Positions 31,639 to 40,210 of a stretch of DNA of 64,000 bases are shown piece by piece (the first letter of the stretch is position 1; every line of letters begins with the position of its first letter). A program made the translations under genes and the position numbers. The notes below the pieces were generated by a model. It made no database searches and had not been told where the DNA came from. It was given only the letters and a program-made list of their open reading frames with translations. This stretch comes from a virus: positions 1-64,000 of the IMG/VR virus record IMGVR_UViG_3300008954_000002. One strand, written 5' to 3'.

Positions 31639-32913
31639 ATGACTAAAAGAATTGCTGGCAGAAGACCTGTTAAATTTAAACAGCGACTTCCTAAAAAAGG
31701 AAAACATGCTGATACTAAATATTTGAATGAAGAGCTTATTGCTACTAAAGATACAAAAGAAGCACAAATATACAATTCAGGTAATATCGAGAGAAAAGAT
31801 ATTATCCTTGCACAAACCTATCCTAAGACTAAGAAGGCAATTATTATGAGTACAGACATTCTAGATACTACCCCTGAAATAGGGGACGACTTTGATTTTC
31901 TTGGTCATTATGATGAAGAATCCATCACACATGATGAAAAACTTCTTCCAGACAATACTGCAAGATCTGCTATTAATTGTGGATTTGTAGGTATTGGTGG
32001 GGGCGGCGGCAAGCTTGCCAGAGCTTTCTTAGACTTAGGCTTCAACAAGACACTACTGATTAATACTACTACCAAAGATCAACCTGACGGTACTCCTAAC
32101 GAGCATTTTGTACTACTCGAAGGTGCTGATGGTGTAGGCAAAGATGTAACTCTAGGCAAACAAGTACTTTCTGATAATAGTGCAGTAGTAGAAGATGCAC
32201 TTAGAACCCGTATGGGCAAAGTTGATTGGCTTTTTGTAATAGCTGGAGGCGGTGGTGGGACAGGAAGTGCAACCTCAGCCTTAAACAGTTCTTTTCAGCG
32301 TTATCTTACCTCTTTAGAAGCAGAAGGAAAAGTAGTCTACATAGTGACTAAGCCTACTGCTCAAGAGCTCCTAAACCCAACAATCAAGAATAACTATACT
32401 AGCTTGCTGAATGATATCAATAGCAATCCACATATTGTTATTGATAATGAAAGACAACTTGAACTATTACGAGGAAAGGTGGGCATATTGGGTATGTACC
32501 CAACTGCTAACAAATCTCTTGCTAAGCTTTTATACCAAGTACTTAAGCTAGCTTCAGAAAACTCTCCTGTACAAACATTTGATAGAAAAGATCTAGAAAA
32601 GCTTTTTTCTACCAATGGAAGAATATTTCTAGGTACCACTATTATACGCAACCCAGAAGATAAGAACCTAGGATCTACAATCTTCCAGAATTGCCTTAAG
32701 GGGTCTCCTTGTCCTCTACCTAGAGGTAAACCCCAGACAGGAGTTCTACTCCTAGTTATAGACTCTGCTATGGCTTCTAGTCCAGAAGTATCTAAGCATA
32801 TTGAGGCTGCAACATCTTATGTAGGCGGAAGAACAGAAACACTTTTCTCTGGCGTATATATACGGGAAGGATTGCCTGGTATGGTAGTCATAAGTGCTTT
32901 TGGCGGCTTATAA
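31639..32913 (+). CDS. Tubulin/FtsZ-superfamily GTPase (phage tubulin)
   Basis: 424 residues from ATG 31639; an inner ATG at 31846 (355 residues) starts nearer the fold, so the Lys-rich first 69 residues could be a leader or a mis-set start. The nucleotide-binding elements are clear: GFVGIGGGGGKLARAF (T1/P-loop-like), then WLFVIAGGGGGTGSATSA, the tubulin signature GGGTGSG region (near residue 203). NTTTKDQPDGTP may be the T2/T3 region. No FtsZ-like C-terminal peptide is seen. Known phage tubulins (PhuZ, TubZ) form filaments that centre the phage nucleus or segregate DNA in large phages. Which class this belongs to is unclear. Confidence 0.8.
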   Translation: MTKRIAGRRPVKFKQRLPKKGKHADTKYLNEELIATKDTKEAQIYNSGNIERKDIILAQTYPKTKKAIIMSTDILDTTPEIGDDFDFLGHYDEESITHDEKLLPDNTARSAINCGFVGIGGGGGKLARAFLDLGFNKTLLINTTTKDQPDGTPNEHFVLLEGADGVGKDVTLGKQVLSDNSAVVEDALRTRMGKVDWLFVIAGGGGGTGSATSALNSSFQRYLTSLEAEGKVVYIVTKPTAQELLNPTIKNNYTSLLNDINSNPHIVIDNERQLELLRGKVGILGMYPTANKSLAKLLYQVLKLASENSPVQTFDRKDLEKLFSTNGRIFLGTTIIRNPEDKNLGSTIFQNCLKGSPCPLPRGKPQTGVLLLVIDSAMASSPEVSKHIEAATSYVGGRTETLFSGVYIREGLPGMVVISAFGGL

Positions 32914-32914
32914 G

Positions 32915-33607
32915 CTACCTACCTAGTACTTCATCTACCCAGCCAAGAACAGTGGCTCCATTCCAACCATTCATACCATTATATAAAATCATTTCATCTG
33001 TAATAACAACAAGTGTTGGCCAAGCTGAAATTGGGTAACCGTCAATACCGGTAAGATCAACTAGATCTCTTGAACCTAAAAGCACTGCTGTGCTAGTTAA
33101 ATTATACGCATTAGCCCAAGCAACTAGATCCTCTTGTACTACTGGGTTGCGTGCTTCATCTTCTATAAGTACAGTTACCCATATCACATCATAGCCATAT
33201 GCCTGATACTTATCCTGTACCATCTGTGCTTCTGGTGCAATCATCTTGCATACTGAACACCACATAGTAGAAAAATCTATAATAATTACACTGCCATAAT
33301 GATCATATAAGTTCCAGTCATCACCATTTTGATCTACAAGTGTAAAATCACAAGGATGTGAACCAAGCCACTGATCGCAATCAGTCCATGTAATTGGGCT
33401 AGGAGCATCAGTATCACTTATAGCAGGCTCAGTAACATCTATGTCACCAATTGATGGATCTACTGAAACTATTGACGTATCACTATTACTAGTATTTTCA
33501 GCAACCTCTACAGTTTGACTACCTTGGCAAGCAATAAATATGTAACATATTGCTACTAAGAAACTTGTAATAAAAATAATAGTACTTCTATTTTTAAAAA
33601 ATGACAT
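32915..33607 (-). CDS. Thioredoxin-like (TlpA/redoxin) lipoprotein
   Basis: 230 residues, on the minus strand, convergent with the tubulin-like gene. Signal with a hydrophobic stretch (IIFITSFLVAICYIFIAC) and a Cys that could be a lipobox. Asp/Ser/Thr-rich linker (residues about 30-70, SDTSIVSVD..SDTDAPS). The thioredoxin-fold part has FSTMWCSVC (the redox CxxC), WVTVL and a cis-Pro-like AWPTLVVI. Thiol-disulfide oxidoreductase in the periplasm is expected. One of several isolated, inverted, host-type envelope genes here. Confidence 0.85.
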   Translation of the reverse strand: MSFFKNRSTIIFITSFLVAICYIFIACQGSQTVEVAENTSNSDTSIVSVDPSIGDIDVTEPAISDTDAPSPITWTDCDQWLGSHPCDFTLVDQNGDDWNLYDHYGSVIIIDFSTMWCSVCKMIAPEAQMVQDKYQAYGYDVIWVTVLIEDEARNPVVQEDLVAWANAYNLTSTAVLLGSRDLVDLTGIDGYPISAWPTLVVITDEMILYNGMNGWNGATVLGWVDEVLGR

Positions 33608-33690
33608 ATTAGCTCCTGATATAGCTTACTTAGCAGAATAACATATATAGTTCACTTTATTCTGCTATCTTATGATGATAAGATCAAAAT

Positions 33691-33975
33691 ATGTCTCAGG
33701 CTCCTTGGTTTATAGTGTTCCTGCTTATGCTTTCTTGTTTTCTTGTAGGACATGTCACTGGCTTTATTAGTTATGGTCTATCACTTATAGAAAAGAAAAA
33801 AGAAAGCAATACCCTGCCAGACAATATAATTCCATTCCCTAATGATATAAGACAACCTATTGTTATAGAGATTAATACTAATGCAGATAGACATAGAACA
33901 ACATATTCAAAATCTGTTGACAGACATTATCAATCCAGGACTAGAAGATTATCAGACAACGATCACTCTGATTAA
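33691..33975 (+). CDS. Small single-pass membrane protein
   Basis: 94 residues. Residues 5-31 form one membrane segment (FIVFLLMLSCFLVGHVTGFISY); a charged, Lys/Arg/Asp-rich cytoplasmic tail follows. Starts 84 bases from the divergent lipoprotein gene. Function unknown. Confidence 0.6.
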   Translation: MSQAPWFIVFLLMLSCFLVGHVTGFISYGLSLIEKKKESNTLPDNIIPFPNDIRQPIVIEINTNADRHRTTYSKSVDRHYQSRTRRLSDNDHSD

Positions 33976-34120
33976 AGTAGAGCCACCTGAGCCTATTGTA
34001 ATTGTAGCAATTGAAATAGAATCATTGGATGAAATAGATAAAAATACAATACTTAATATGGTTGAAGTATATCTTAGAGATGAAACAAATATAGATACAC
34101 TTATTGTGCTAGATGACTAA
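33881..34120 (+). CDS. Hypothetical acidic protein
   Basis: 79 residues, overlapping the end of the previous gene by 95 bases, more than usual here. The composition (EPPEPIVIVAIEIESLDEIDKNTILNMVEVYLRD) looks like a real alpha/beta protein, so the overlap may be genuine or the upstream gene may end differently. Confidence 0.5.
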   Translation: MQIDIEQHIQNLLTDIINPGLEDYQTTITLIKVEPPEPIVIVAIEIESLDEIDKNTILNMVEVYLRDETNIDTLIVLDD

Positions 34121-34126
34121 AATATT

Positions 34127-34324
34127 ATGTCGGACGATCAACAGCTTCTAACCACAGCCCTTATTACCATTATTAATCTTGAACTTAAGATGGCCTATAT
34201 GGTTCTTGAACAACCATCTCAATTCCCAAACCCTCAAAAAATGCTATATCATAATATACAAAATACAATGATAGCTGTAAAAAAACTACAAAACGTATTA
34301 GAGCAAGACTCTACCTCTTTCTAA
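34127..34324 (+). CDS. Hypothetical helical protein
   Basis: 65 residues, six bases after the previous stop. Helical: SDDQQLLTTALITIINLELKMAYMVLEQP. Overlaps the 3' end of the minus-strand HNH gene by 14 bases. Function unknown. Confidence 0.55.
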   Translation: MSDDQQLLTTALITIINLELKMAYMVLEQPSQFPNPQKMLYHNIQNTMIAVKKLQNVLEQDSTSF

Positions 34325-34709
34325 GCCTTGTGGTATGAAGACGAGCTATCTGTATACTCTTCTTCCAAAAGACAATTCTTAAAGTTGCTACTACTTCGTT
34401 TCGTGGCATCTCGCTAGAATGTACACCGCCCTTACCCATGTGGCATGCTTTACATAGAGTGATGCCATTATCTAAATCATATGCAAATTGTGGTCTATAA
34501 TTCTTTGATATAACATGATGTGCATGTAGTACTTTGCTTTTACAATTACATGCAACGCATCTATAGTCATCTATTTCTCTAATAGCTAAAGACCACTTTC
34601 GAAGTTTATCTTTATTAAGTACAATATTAGTCGAAGCCTTACGGCTTCGCCTTCTGCGGGGCTTACCTCTTGAGAGATTTTTCCTTCTTTTATATAATCT
34701 TCTACGCAT
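34311..34709 (-). CDS. HNH endonuclease (free-standing)
   Basis: 132 residues on the minus strand. Very basic N-terminus (RRRLYKRRKNLSRGKPRRRR). CVACNCKSKVLHAHHVISKN, then LDNGITLCKACHMGKGG is the full HNH/McrA-type pattern: two CxxC zinc pairs with the HAHH and N residues of the active site. Typical of phage homing endonucleases or HNH nickases. Its lone inverted position fits an inserted mobile gene. Confidence 0.9.
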   Translation of the reverse strand: MRRRLYKRRKNLSRGKPRRRRSRKASTNIVLNKDKLRKWSLAIREIDDYRCVACNCKSKVLHAHHVISKNYRPQFAYDLDNGITLCKACHMGKGGVHSSEMPRNEVVATLRIVFWKKSIQIARLHTTRLRKR

Positions 34710-34826
34710 TGTTCTTAATAAACCAAAATAAAAGATTTATATACTTGCACTGATTTGAAAACCTGTTATAACTCTGTTTCTGTTTTTATCTTAATATACT
34801 AAAACAGATACACAAAGGATAATAAC

Positions 34827-34955
34827 ATGTTAAAAACCAGCCTCATACTAATGTTTGTATGCATATTTTTATGTGGATGCACTTCTAAAGAGAAAGATTC
34901 TGCAATCGACACAGCAGATATTGATACTGCTGAAGCTATAGATACCGCAGAATAA
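34827..34955 (+). CDS. Small Asp/Thr-rich lipoprotein
   Basis: 42 residues. Signal MLKTSLILMFVCIFLCGC with a classic LCGC lipobox; the mature 25 residues read CTSKEKDSAIDTADIDTAEAIDTAE. The DTA repeats are the same type as the tail of the VWA lipoprotein (DTADTG). Preceded by ACAAAGGATAATAAC. Probably a surface lipoprotein of host origin, maybe for superinfection exclusion. Confidence 0.65.
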   Translation: MLKTSLILMFVCIFLCGCTSKEKDSAIDTADIDTAEAIDTAE

Positions 34956-34994
34956 TACTCTTACTTATCTTACTATAAACAATAAGTACTTTTA

Positions 34995-35219
34995 ATGACC
35001 ATACATGATTTAGATCTTCTTGAAAATATAAAAATATATCTTATGCAATGTCAGCAATACCTTCTTGCAGAAGTTGGTCTTGAGCCAACTAATACATTGA
35101 TAGCAGATATAGACATATTGATAGAGAAGATCGACTATAAACTTAATGTTAGCTCAGATGAGCAGCCTTCTGATCAACAAGAGATTGACCCATTTGATAT
35201 GTCTCTTACAGGATTTTAA
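34995..35219 (+). CDS. Hypothetical acidic protein
   Basis: 74 residues: DLDLLENIKIYLMQCQQYLLAEVGLEPTNTLIADIDILIEKIDYKLN is helical, the tail is acidic and disordered. No family recognised. Confidence 0.55.
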   Translation: MTIHDLDLLENIKIYLMQCQQYLLAEVGLEPTNTLIADIDILIEKIDYKLNVSSDEQPSDQQEIDPFDMSLTGF

Positions 35220-35224
35220 CTCTA

Positions 35225-35314
35225 ATGATAGATATACTGATCGCCATTCCAATTTATTTCCTACTGGGACTATCTGTAATAGCGATGACATATGAAGTAA
35301 TTGAGCGAACCTAA
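35225..35314 (+). CDS. 29-residue membrane peptide
   Basis: MIDILIAIPIYFLLGLSVIAMTYEVIERT, one membrane helix. It starts six bases after one stop and ends three bases before the next gene, so it fits the packing of the operon. Function unknown. Confidence 0.45.
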   Translation: MIDILIAIPIYFLLGLSVIAMTYEVIERT

Positions 35315-35316
35315 TA

Positions 35317-35607
35317 ATGCATAAAGCACTAATACCTCTAATATTACTAGGAACTGTTGATAAAGTAGAAGATAATATAATTAGTGTAGAAATACCTAAT
35401 GTCCAACTAATTAATATTCCTTATACACTAGATAATAATGAGCTTCTTACAGACTCAACAATCTACTTCTTTCCTAACCAATTGATCCCATGTATAGTGG
35501 AAGAAGGAGCAACTCTATATTTTAGAGTTGAACCCAATTCACTTCAAATCAAGTGTGAACTTGATCCTATATATATGAATCCTATGAAAAGATATATTTA
35601 CTTATAA
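35317..35607 (+). CDS. Hypothetical beta-rich protein
   Basis: 96 residues (HKALIPLILLGTVDKVEDNIISVEIPNVQLINIPYTL). No motif is recognised; alternating hydrophobics suggest a small beta barrel. Three bases before the nuclease gene. Confidence 0.55.
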   Translation: MHKALIPLILLGTVDKVEDNIISVEIPNVQLINIPYTLDNNELLTDSTIYFFPNQLIPCIVEEGATLYFRVEPNSLQIKCELDPIYMNPMKRYIYL

Positions 35608-35610
35608 GAT

Positions 35611-35934
35611 ATGCTCTATACCTATGAAGCCATTGTTACTGGTGTCTATGACGGAGATAGCATTACACTAAAATGCGATCTTGGTTATAAAATAACCTAT
35701 GAAATAAAAGTACGCTTATACGGTATAGATACTCCTGAGCTTAGAGGAAGTTCAAGAGAAAAAGGATTAGAAGCACGGGACTTCTTAAGAGAACTTATTC
35801 TTGATAAGAAAATCATATTTCACTCTATTAAAGATAGAAAAGGTAAATATGGCAGGTACTTAGGAATTATTTACCTAGATGACATAAATATAAATGATCT
35901 CCTATTAGACAAAGGGTTCGCAGAGCCCTATTAA
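35611..35934 (+). CDS. Staphylococcal-nuclease-like (thermonuclease) protein
   Basis: 107 residues. YEAIVTGVYDGDSITLK (first motif with metal Asp), VRLYGIDTPELRGSSREKGLEARDFLREL (Arg and Glu of the active site) and KGKYGRYLGIIYLDDININDLLLDKGFAEPY (second Arg). All catalytic positions of the SNase fold are visible, no signal peptide. Cuts DNA or RNA in a Ca-dependent way in the family; probably host DNA breakdown or a moron nuclease. Confidence 0.9.
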   Translation: MLYTYEAIVTGVYDGDSITLKCDLGYKITYEIKVRLYGIDTPELRGSSREKGLEARDFLRELILDKKIIFHSIKDRKGKYGRYLGIIYLDDININDLLLDKGFAEPY

Positions 35935-36013
35935 TCTCGCGTTAGAACTCTTAAAATATAGAAATATATAGTTTGAGTTTTACGTATTTAGAAATTTGTA
36001 TTACTTCTTATAC

Positions 36014-36039
36014 AACAAGAAGATTAAAGTCTTCTTGTT
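36014..36039 (+). terminator. Perfect 10-bp hairpin
   Basis: AACAAGAAGA (36014-36023), loop TTAAAG, TCTTCTTGTT (36030-36039). No T run after it. Lies in a 240-base gene-free gap after the nuclease gene; the rest of that gap shows nothing I recognise. Confidence 0.5.
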
Positions 36040-36178
36040 ACTACTTACATCTTGTTGTTGCTATCCCGCTCATAGACATCTAACTTATTTATTCAGAACG
36101 CTAGCTATGAATATGAGTTTACATGTCTTGCTCTTAGGATACTAGCTGGTATAATAAGTAGTCAGCTCAACAACTTCT

Positions 36179-36394
36179 ATGAAGTTCATAGTACAAAAAG
36201 CTAAATACTATTTATTTAACTTAAAACTATATACTTATGAGATTAAAATAGGAATTTATTATATCCTATTTAATATTCTGATTGTATTTTTATATATAGC
36301 TTTACTTAACAAACAAATAGAACTTGCTAATGTCATCTTGATAATTATCTTAGTTATGACATCTGCTATTTACACTATTTTAGGTAAAGGATAA
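36179..36394 (+). CDS. Small membrane protein
   Basis: 71 residues, Ile/Leu-rich, probably two membrane segments (about 24-43 and 49-66), Lys-rich N-terminus. Function unknown. Confidence 0.55.
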   Translation: MKFIVQKAKYYLFNLKLYTYEIKIGIYYILFNILIVFLYIALLNKQIELANVILIIILVMTSAIYTILGKG

Positions 36395-36453
36395 TTATTT
36401 ATTTAGAGTCTTGCACAATATAGAGTTAATTAACCTATTAAAGTGAGCTAATT

Positions 36454-36951
36454 ATGAGAACAAAATCTCAGAACTACGACTCTGTTTTACACAAATCTAT
36501 ACAAGCAACACCAGAGGAATGGCTAGCACCGTTTGACTTGGTGTTGAGCCAAATGTTTAATACAGCTTTTCCACAAGCTTCCAAGGAACTAGGTGAAAAC
36601 TTCTTTATTAAAGGATCATATCCTAAAGTAAATGTTCTTAATGAAGAAGAACAAGTTACTATAGAAGCTGCCATTCCTGGCTTGGCAAGAGATAATGTAT
36701 CAATTGTTATTGCTGATAATATCTTAACCATTATTGGCGATAAAAATCAAATAGCAGAAATAACTGAAAGTCAGTTTATAAGGCGCGAATTAAAGCGTTC
36801 AGCTTTTAAACGCTCCTTTAGCTTGTCTAATAATCTCGATGTAGATAGTATATCTGCTACCCAAAAAAATGGGATACTAACTATACGAATAAGGAAAAAG
36901 GTAGTAATCCCCCATCCTTCTATAGATCGAAAGACTATAGAAATAACTTAG
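36454..36951 (+). CDS. Small heat-shock protein (Hsp20/IbpA family)
   Basis: 165 residues with an alpha-crystallin domain: SYPKVNVLNEEEQVTIEAAIPGLARDNVSI..DNILTIIGDKN, FIRRELKRSAFKRSFSLSNNLDVDSISATQKNGILTIRIRKK. The ELxRxxFxRSFxL and A-x-x-x-NGIL-x-I motifs are typical. Chaperone that holds unfolding proteins; phage Hsp20 genes are known from cyanophages and other large phages. Confidence 0.92.
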   Translation: MRTKSQNYDSVLHKSIQATPEEWLAPFDLVLSQMFNTAFPQASKELGENFFIKGSYPKVNVLNEEEQVTIEAAIPGLARDNVSIVIADNILTIIGDKNQIAEITESQFIRRELKRSAFKRSFSLSNNLDVDSISATQKNGILTIRIRKKVVIPHPSIDRKTIEIT

Positions 36952-37000
36952 CAATATCTTAAAACACAAAGTTTATACAACTTGTAATATAGGAAATATA

Positions 37001-37426
37001 ATGATAGCTAAGCAAATAAATATAAGCCCTACAATTCTCAAACAAGGAAAAGAAGTTCCTACAACTGATACAACTCTACAAGGTTATATAGCCTGTAGTT
37101 ATACTCATATTGTAGATGTCTTGGGTCCTCCTGAAGCAGGTAGTAGCGATAATAAAACAACAGCAAATTGGTCTATCAAATTTGACGATGGAATAATCGC
37201 CACTATATATGATTGGAAAGTTGGAACAGCTTACTTAGGTAAAACAGGCATAACCCCAGAACAAGTGCTAGAATGGTGCGTAGGAGGCTATACAAGCCAA
37301 GCGCTACACAATACTCAAGCTCTACTAGCACTTGATAATGAGTCAGTTCTTAAAGCTAATCTTAAGGCAGATCTTGAACAAAGAAAAATCTTCTGGAAGA
37401 AGATAAAAGAGCTATCTAATAGATAA
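37001..37426 (+). CDS. Conserved phage protein of unknown function
   Basis: 141 residues. The core GYIACSYTHIVDVLGPP....TANWSIKFDDGIIATIYDWKVG, then EWCVGGYTSQAL, follows a pattern common in phages (GYI..SY..L...FG.P......W.I.F.DG.VATIYDWK.G....W.IGG). Function unknown. Confidence 0.75.
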   Translation: MIAKQINISPTILKQGKEVPTTDTTLQGYIACSYTHIVDVLGPPEAGSSDNKTTANWSIKFDDGIIATIYDWKVGTAYLGKTGITPEQVLEWCVGGYTSQALHNTQALLALDNESVLKANLKADLEQRKIFWKKIKELSNR

Positions 37427-37446
37427 TAAATATAAACTATAGGTAC

Positions 37447-37522
37447 GCGCCCGTAGCTCAGTATGGATAAGAGCACGAGGTTTCTACCCTCGCGGCCGTG
37501 GGTTCAAATCCTACCGGGCGTA
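37447..37522 (+). tRNA. tRNA-Arg (anticodon TCT)
   Basis: Acceptor GCGCCCG/CGGGCGT, D stem GCTC/GAGC, anticodon arm CGAGG-TTTCTAC-CCTCG (TCT, AGA codon), T arm GTGGG-TTCAAAT-CCTAC. AGA is a heavily used Arg codon in the AT-rich genes here. Confidence 0.95.
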
Positions 37523-37552
37523 CCCTATTACACCTTGGATACCCTTAAAAAG

Positions 37553-37762
37553 ATGATGTGGACCTTAGTCTCATACCAAAATGATAAACTCTTAGTGACT
37601 GAAAGCAACGGACCTCATGGCGAAGCAACTGCTTCTAATCACTTTGCTAAAACTTACTCTAATATACTTCTACTAATACCTGGCCGTCATTCAAAAGAAA
37701 TCTATTTTCTAAATAAAAAGGATTTAACATGCAAAAAACTGGTCGATTTATACAAGCTATAA
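37553..37762 (+). CDS. Hypothetical protein
   Basis: 69 residues from ATG 37553 (or 37556); the frame extends 5' across the tRNA and that part is rejected. MMWTLVSYQNDKLLVTESNG suggests a small beta fold. Overlaps the next gene by 34 bases. Confidence 0.5.
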   Translation: MMWTLVSYQNDKLLVTESNGPHGEATASNHFAKTYSNILLLIPGRHSKEIYFLNKKDLTCKKLVDLYKL

Positions 37763-37989
37763 TTATGCGTTCTAACGCTAGAAAACAAGAAGCATTAGGC
37801 AATATAGAACTTATTCTAGATGAACCCAACCTAGAATTAAATCTAGCCAATAGACTAGAAAAAGAGATAGAAGAAGTAGCTCAGGCAGACTTAGTATTAT
37901 CTACTATCTCAAGCCTCTTCCCTACTCCTTCTCCAGCAAGTGAGCTACCTCCAGCTCCTCTACATGCAATAGTAGAAGAAGATGAATGA
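37729..37989 (+). CDS. Hypothetical protein
   Basis: 86 residues. Basic helical start (KTGRFIQAIIMRSNARKQEALGNIELI) then acidic helix (NRLEKEIEEVAQADLVLS) and Pro-rich end. No family recognised. Confidence 0.6.
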   Translation: MQKTGRFIQAIIMRSNARKQEALGNIELILDEPNLELNLANRLEKEIEEVAQADLVLSTISSLFPTPSPASELPPAPLHAIVEEDE

Positions 37990-38113
37990 TAGTCAAAAAG
38001 ATAAAACTCCACTTCTATTAAAGATAATTATCTTTACTACAATTACAATAATATGCATACTAGGAACAGCTATCCCTGCTAGAAAATGTACTTATTCTAA
38101 TAGTCAATTCTAA
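37982..38113 (+). CDS. Small membrane protein
   Basis: 43 residues, overlapping the previous stop by eight bases. Middle residues 11-32 form one membrane segment (LLLKIIIFTTITIICILGTAIP). Followed by the TTAC-loop hairpin GCAGGC-TTAC-GCCTGC. Confidence 0.5.
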   Translation: MNDSQKDKTPLLLKIIIFTTITIICILGTAIPARKCTYSNSQF

Positions 38114-38208
38114 ATAAATAATACCTTCAGCAGGCTTACGCCTGCTCTTCCTGCGGCAGTTCATTAGAACTCTATTAATCTAAAATTAAGTGCTATAAGG
38201 AATAGCTG

Positions 38209-38643
38209 ATGAATAAATTTACTGGTATTGGTAACTTGGGTTCAAACCCTCAACTGCGGAAGACAGACTCGGGTATATCTGTAACAAACTTTAGTATTGC
38301 TATTGATAGAACCTACTATCAAGGCGAGGGTTCGAATAGGCAAACAGTTAAAGGAACTGATTGGATTCCAGTTGTTGCATGGGTAGGGCTTGCAGAAATT
38401 TGCTGTAAGCACCTACAGAAAGGCTCAAAGATTTGTGTAGAGGGAGTTATTAGACCTCGCTCATATCAAAATAGTCGAGGCACTACTCATAATACATTTG
38501 AAGTAATTGCTTCTGCAGTACACTTTTTGGACAAGATCCGTTCTAACAGTGAAGTTATGAACCAAGAAGAATCAGATACTAATACATCTGAAAAACTTGC
38601 AAGATTTATTGCAAACCACAGAGAAACATCTAGTCCTCTTTAG
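38209..38643 (+). CDS. ssb: Single-stranded DNA-binding protein (OB fold)
   Basis: 144 residues. NKFTGIGNLGSNPQLRKTDSGISVTNFSIAIDR and KGTDWIPVVAWVGLAEICCKHLQKGSKICVEGVIRPRSYQN match bacterial SSB. The C-terminus ends ..HRETSSPL and lacks the acidic DDDIPF tip, which instead appears on the protein at 19984. It should coat ssDNA in phage replication but not recruit SSB-partner proteins by the usual route. Followed by an imperfect inverted repeat (GGCAG..TGCC) near 38656-38680. Confidence 0.92.
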   Translation: MNKFTGIGNLGSNPQLRKTDSGISVTNFSIAIDRTYYQGEGSNRQTVKGTDWIPVVAWVGLAEICCKHLQKGSKICVEGVIRPRSYQNSRGTTHNTFEVIASAVHFLDKIRSNSEVMNQEESDTNTSEKLARFIANHRETSSPL

Positions 38644-38732
38644 GTTACTATAATAGGCAGCTGGGATATCTTCCCATGTTGCCTATTATTCTATACAACT
38701 TGCTGTGCTAATATATCTTAAATGCGAGGTAT

Positions 38733-39065
38733 ATGATGGCCAAATCTGTAGACAAAGATACAATAGATCAAGTTACAGAATTATTAGATATAATAGAAGC
38801 AGCTAACTTATCTAATATAGCTAAACTATCTATATGGTTAGCACTTACACAAAAAGTCTCAGCCACTGAGCCGGATCTGCTAACTACCACTATATTTAAT
38901 ATGATAGTAGAGGGCTTATGTGGTGATACTAACGATTTTCTTAATAGTACCTTAGTTTTTACTACTGCATTCGATAATGTTTCAAGATTTATTGTAGAAA
39001 ACTTTGACGATCTTATAGAACAAGAACATATTGCTAAAGATAAAGATGATGACTTCTTAAACTAA
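38733..39065 (+). CDS. Hypothetical acidic helical protein
   Basis: 110 residues (ATG 38733; 38736 is a second ATG). Acidic, all-helical, e.g. DQVTELLDIIEAANLSNIAKLSIWLALTQK. Ends one base before the holin-like start. Function unknown. Confidence 0.6.
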   Translation: MMAKSVDKDTIDQVTELLDIIEAANLSNIAKLSIWLALTQKVSATEPDLLTTTIFNMIVEGLCGDTNDFLNSTLVFTTAFDNVSRFIVENFDDLIEQEHIAKDKDDDFLN

Positions 39066-39265
39066 TGTTTAATACAATATCACCTATTATAGATCTACTT
39101 ACTAATAAATTGATTAGTAGGAAACTGCTTGCATTTGGACTTGCTACCTACCTTTTAGCAAACGATAACTTAACATCAGGCGATTGGACAATTATCACCT
39201 GCATTTATATAGGAGTTCAAGGTGCAATTGACTTCTGGAAAGTTAAGCACAGTATATCACCTTAA
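39065..39265 (+). CDS. Holin-like small membrane protein
   Basis: 66 residues with two hydrophobic segments (LLAFGLATYLLA and WTIITCIYIGVQGAIDFW) and a short charged end, like class II phage holins and related pore proteins. No direct family match; the amidase endolysin at 22055 needs such a partner. It is overlapped by the next gene. Confidence 0.5.
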   Translation: MFNTISPIIDLLTNKLISRKLLAFGLATYLLANDNLTSGDWTIITCIYIGVQGAIDFWKVKHSISP

Positions 39266-39821
39266 TAATTTAACCCAACAAATGAGATCATGTAAGGAAT
39301 GCTCCTTGCATGAGGAAGCAATACGCTCAGTACCAGGCTTCTCAACCTCTCCTCTTGCAAACATAGATTGTATGCTTATTGGAGAAGGCCCTGGTGAAGA
39401 TGAAGATAATCATGGATTACCATTTATTGGTAAGGCTGGGCAACTACTACAACAAATACTAACAGATATAGGACTAACAGAAAATATATACATTACTAAT
39501 GTAGTTAAACATCGTCCTCCTAAAAACAGAAAACCACATAAGCACGAAATGAAAACATGTGGGTTACATTTCTTACTTAGAGAAATAGATGAAATAAATC
39601 CTAAAAAAATAGTATGCTTAGGTAGAACATCTGCTGAATATCTTCTTGAAATATTAGAGCTACCATTTAAAGGTTCTCTCAGAGGACATAGATTCATGTA
39701 TATGGATATCCCTGTCCTCTGCACATGGCACCCAGCTTATATTCTTAGAAGAGAAGATAAACTAAGCGAATTGCTTGAAGATCTTACTTCTATAAGCATG
39801 TCTAACCTCACTCAAAAATAA
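39222..39821 (+). CDS. Uracil-DNA glycosylase, family 4-like (Fe-S)
   Basis: About 199 residues from GTG 39222, needed to keep the usual LNNLTQQMRSCKECSL start; ATG 39282 is the alternative. Motif A is GEGPGEDEDNHGLPFIGKAGQLL; then YITNVVKHRPPKNRKP and CTWHPAYILRR (motif B). Four Cys (SCKEC, KTC, IVCLG) suit the 4Fe-4S cluster of family 4. Removes uracil from DNA. Phage copies are found in Bacillus and others; dU in DNA may matter for the phage's own DNA repair. Confidence 0.9.
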   Translation: MQLTSGKLSTVYHLNNLTQQMRSCKECSLHEEAIRSVPGFSTSPLANIDCMLIGEGPGEDEDNHGLPFIGKAGQLLQQILTDIGLTENIYITNVVKHRPPKNRKPHKHEMKTCGLHFLLREIDEINPKKIVCLGRTSAEYLLEILELPFKGSLRGHRFMYMDIPVLCTWHPAYILRREDKLSELLEDLTSISMSNLTQK

Positions 39822-39829
39822 TAAATATA

Positions 39830-40210
39830 ATGCAATCAACTCCATATACAGTCTTAGTATCTTTTGCAGGTACTCTAAATCTAGAAACATTATCTACAGA
39901 AAATAGAGTTGCGGCTGAAACCAATTCCACAGTATACCTTCTAAATAAAGTATATACTGAATTAAACAGAGCAATAGCTCATGGCTATATCTCTAGTAAT
40001 TCTATAGACATTAAAGCAGTATCACTTGAAAAACAGAACTTTTTAATTAAGGCTAATGAAGAAAGTACAGTTAAGCAAATATCTTGTACTGACCAGTCAA
40101 GCCAAAGCCTACTAAATAAAGAACTACTTTTATACTATAAGCCTACTCATTCACAAGGAGAACCCATGATATCTCTATTATCGAATAGTGAATCACCCTC
40201 AACGGCTTAA
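39830..40210 (+). CDS. Hypothetical protein
   Basis: 126 residues. Beta-rich at first (YTVLVSFAGTLNLETL), then mixed, Ser/Thr-rich at the end. Overlaps the deaminase gene by 23 bases. No family is recognised. Confidence 0.55.
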   Translation: MQSTPYTVLVSFAGTLNLETLSTENRVAAETNSTVYLLNKVYTELNRAIAHGYISSNSIDIKAVSLEKQNFLIKANEESTVKQISCTDQSSQSLLNKELLLYYKPTHSQGEPMISLLSNSESPSTA

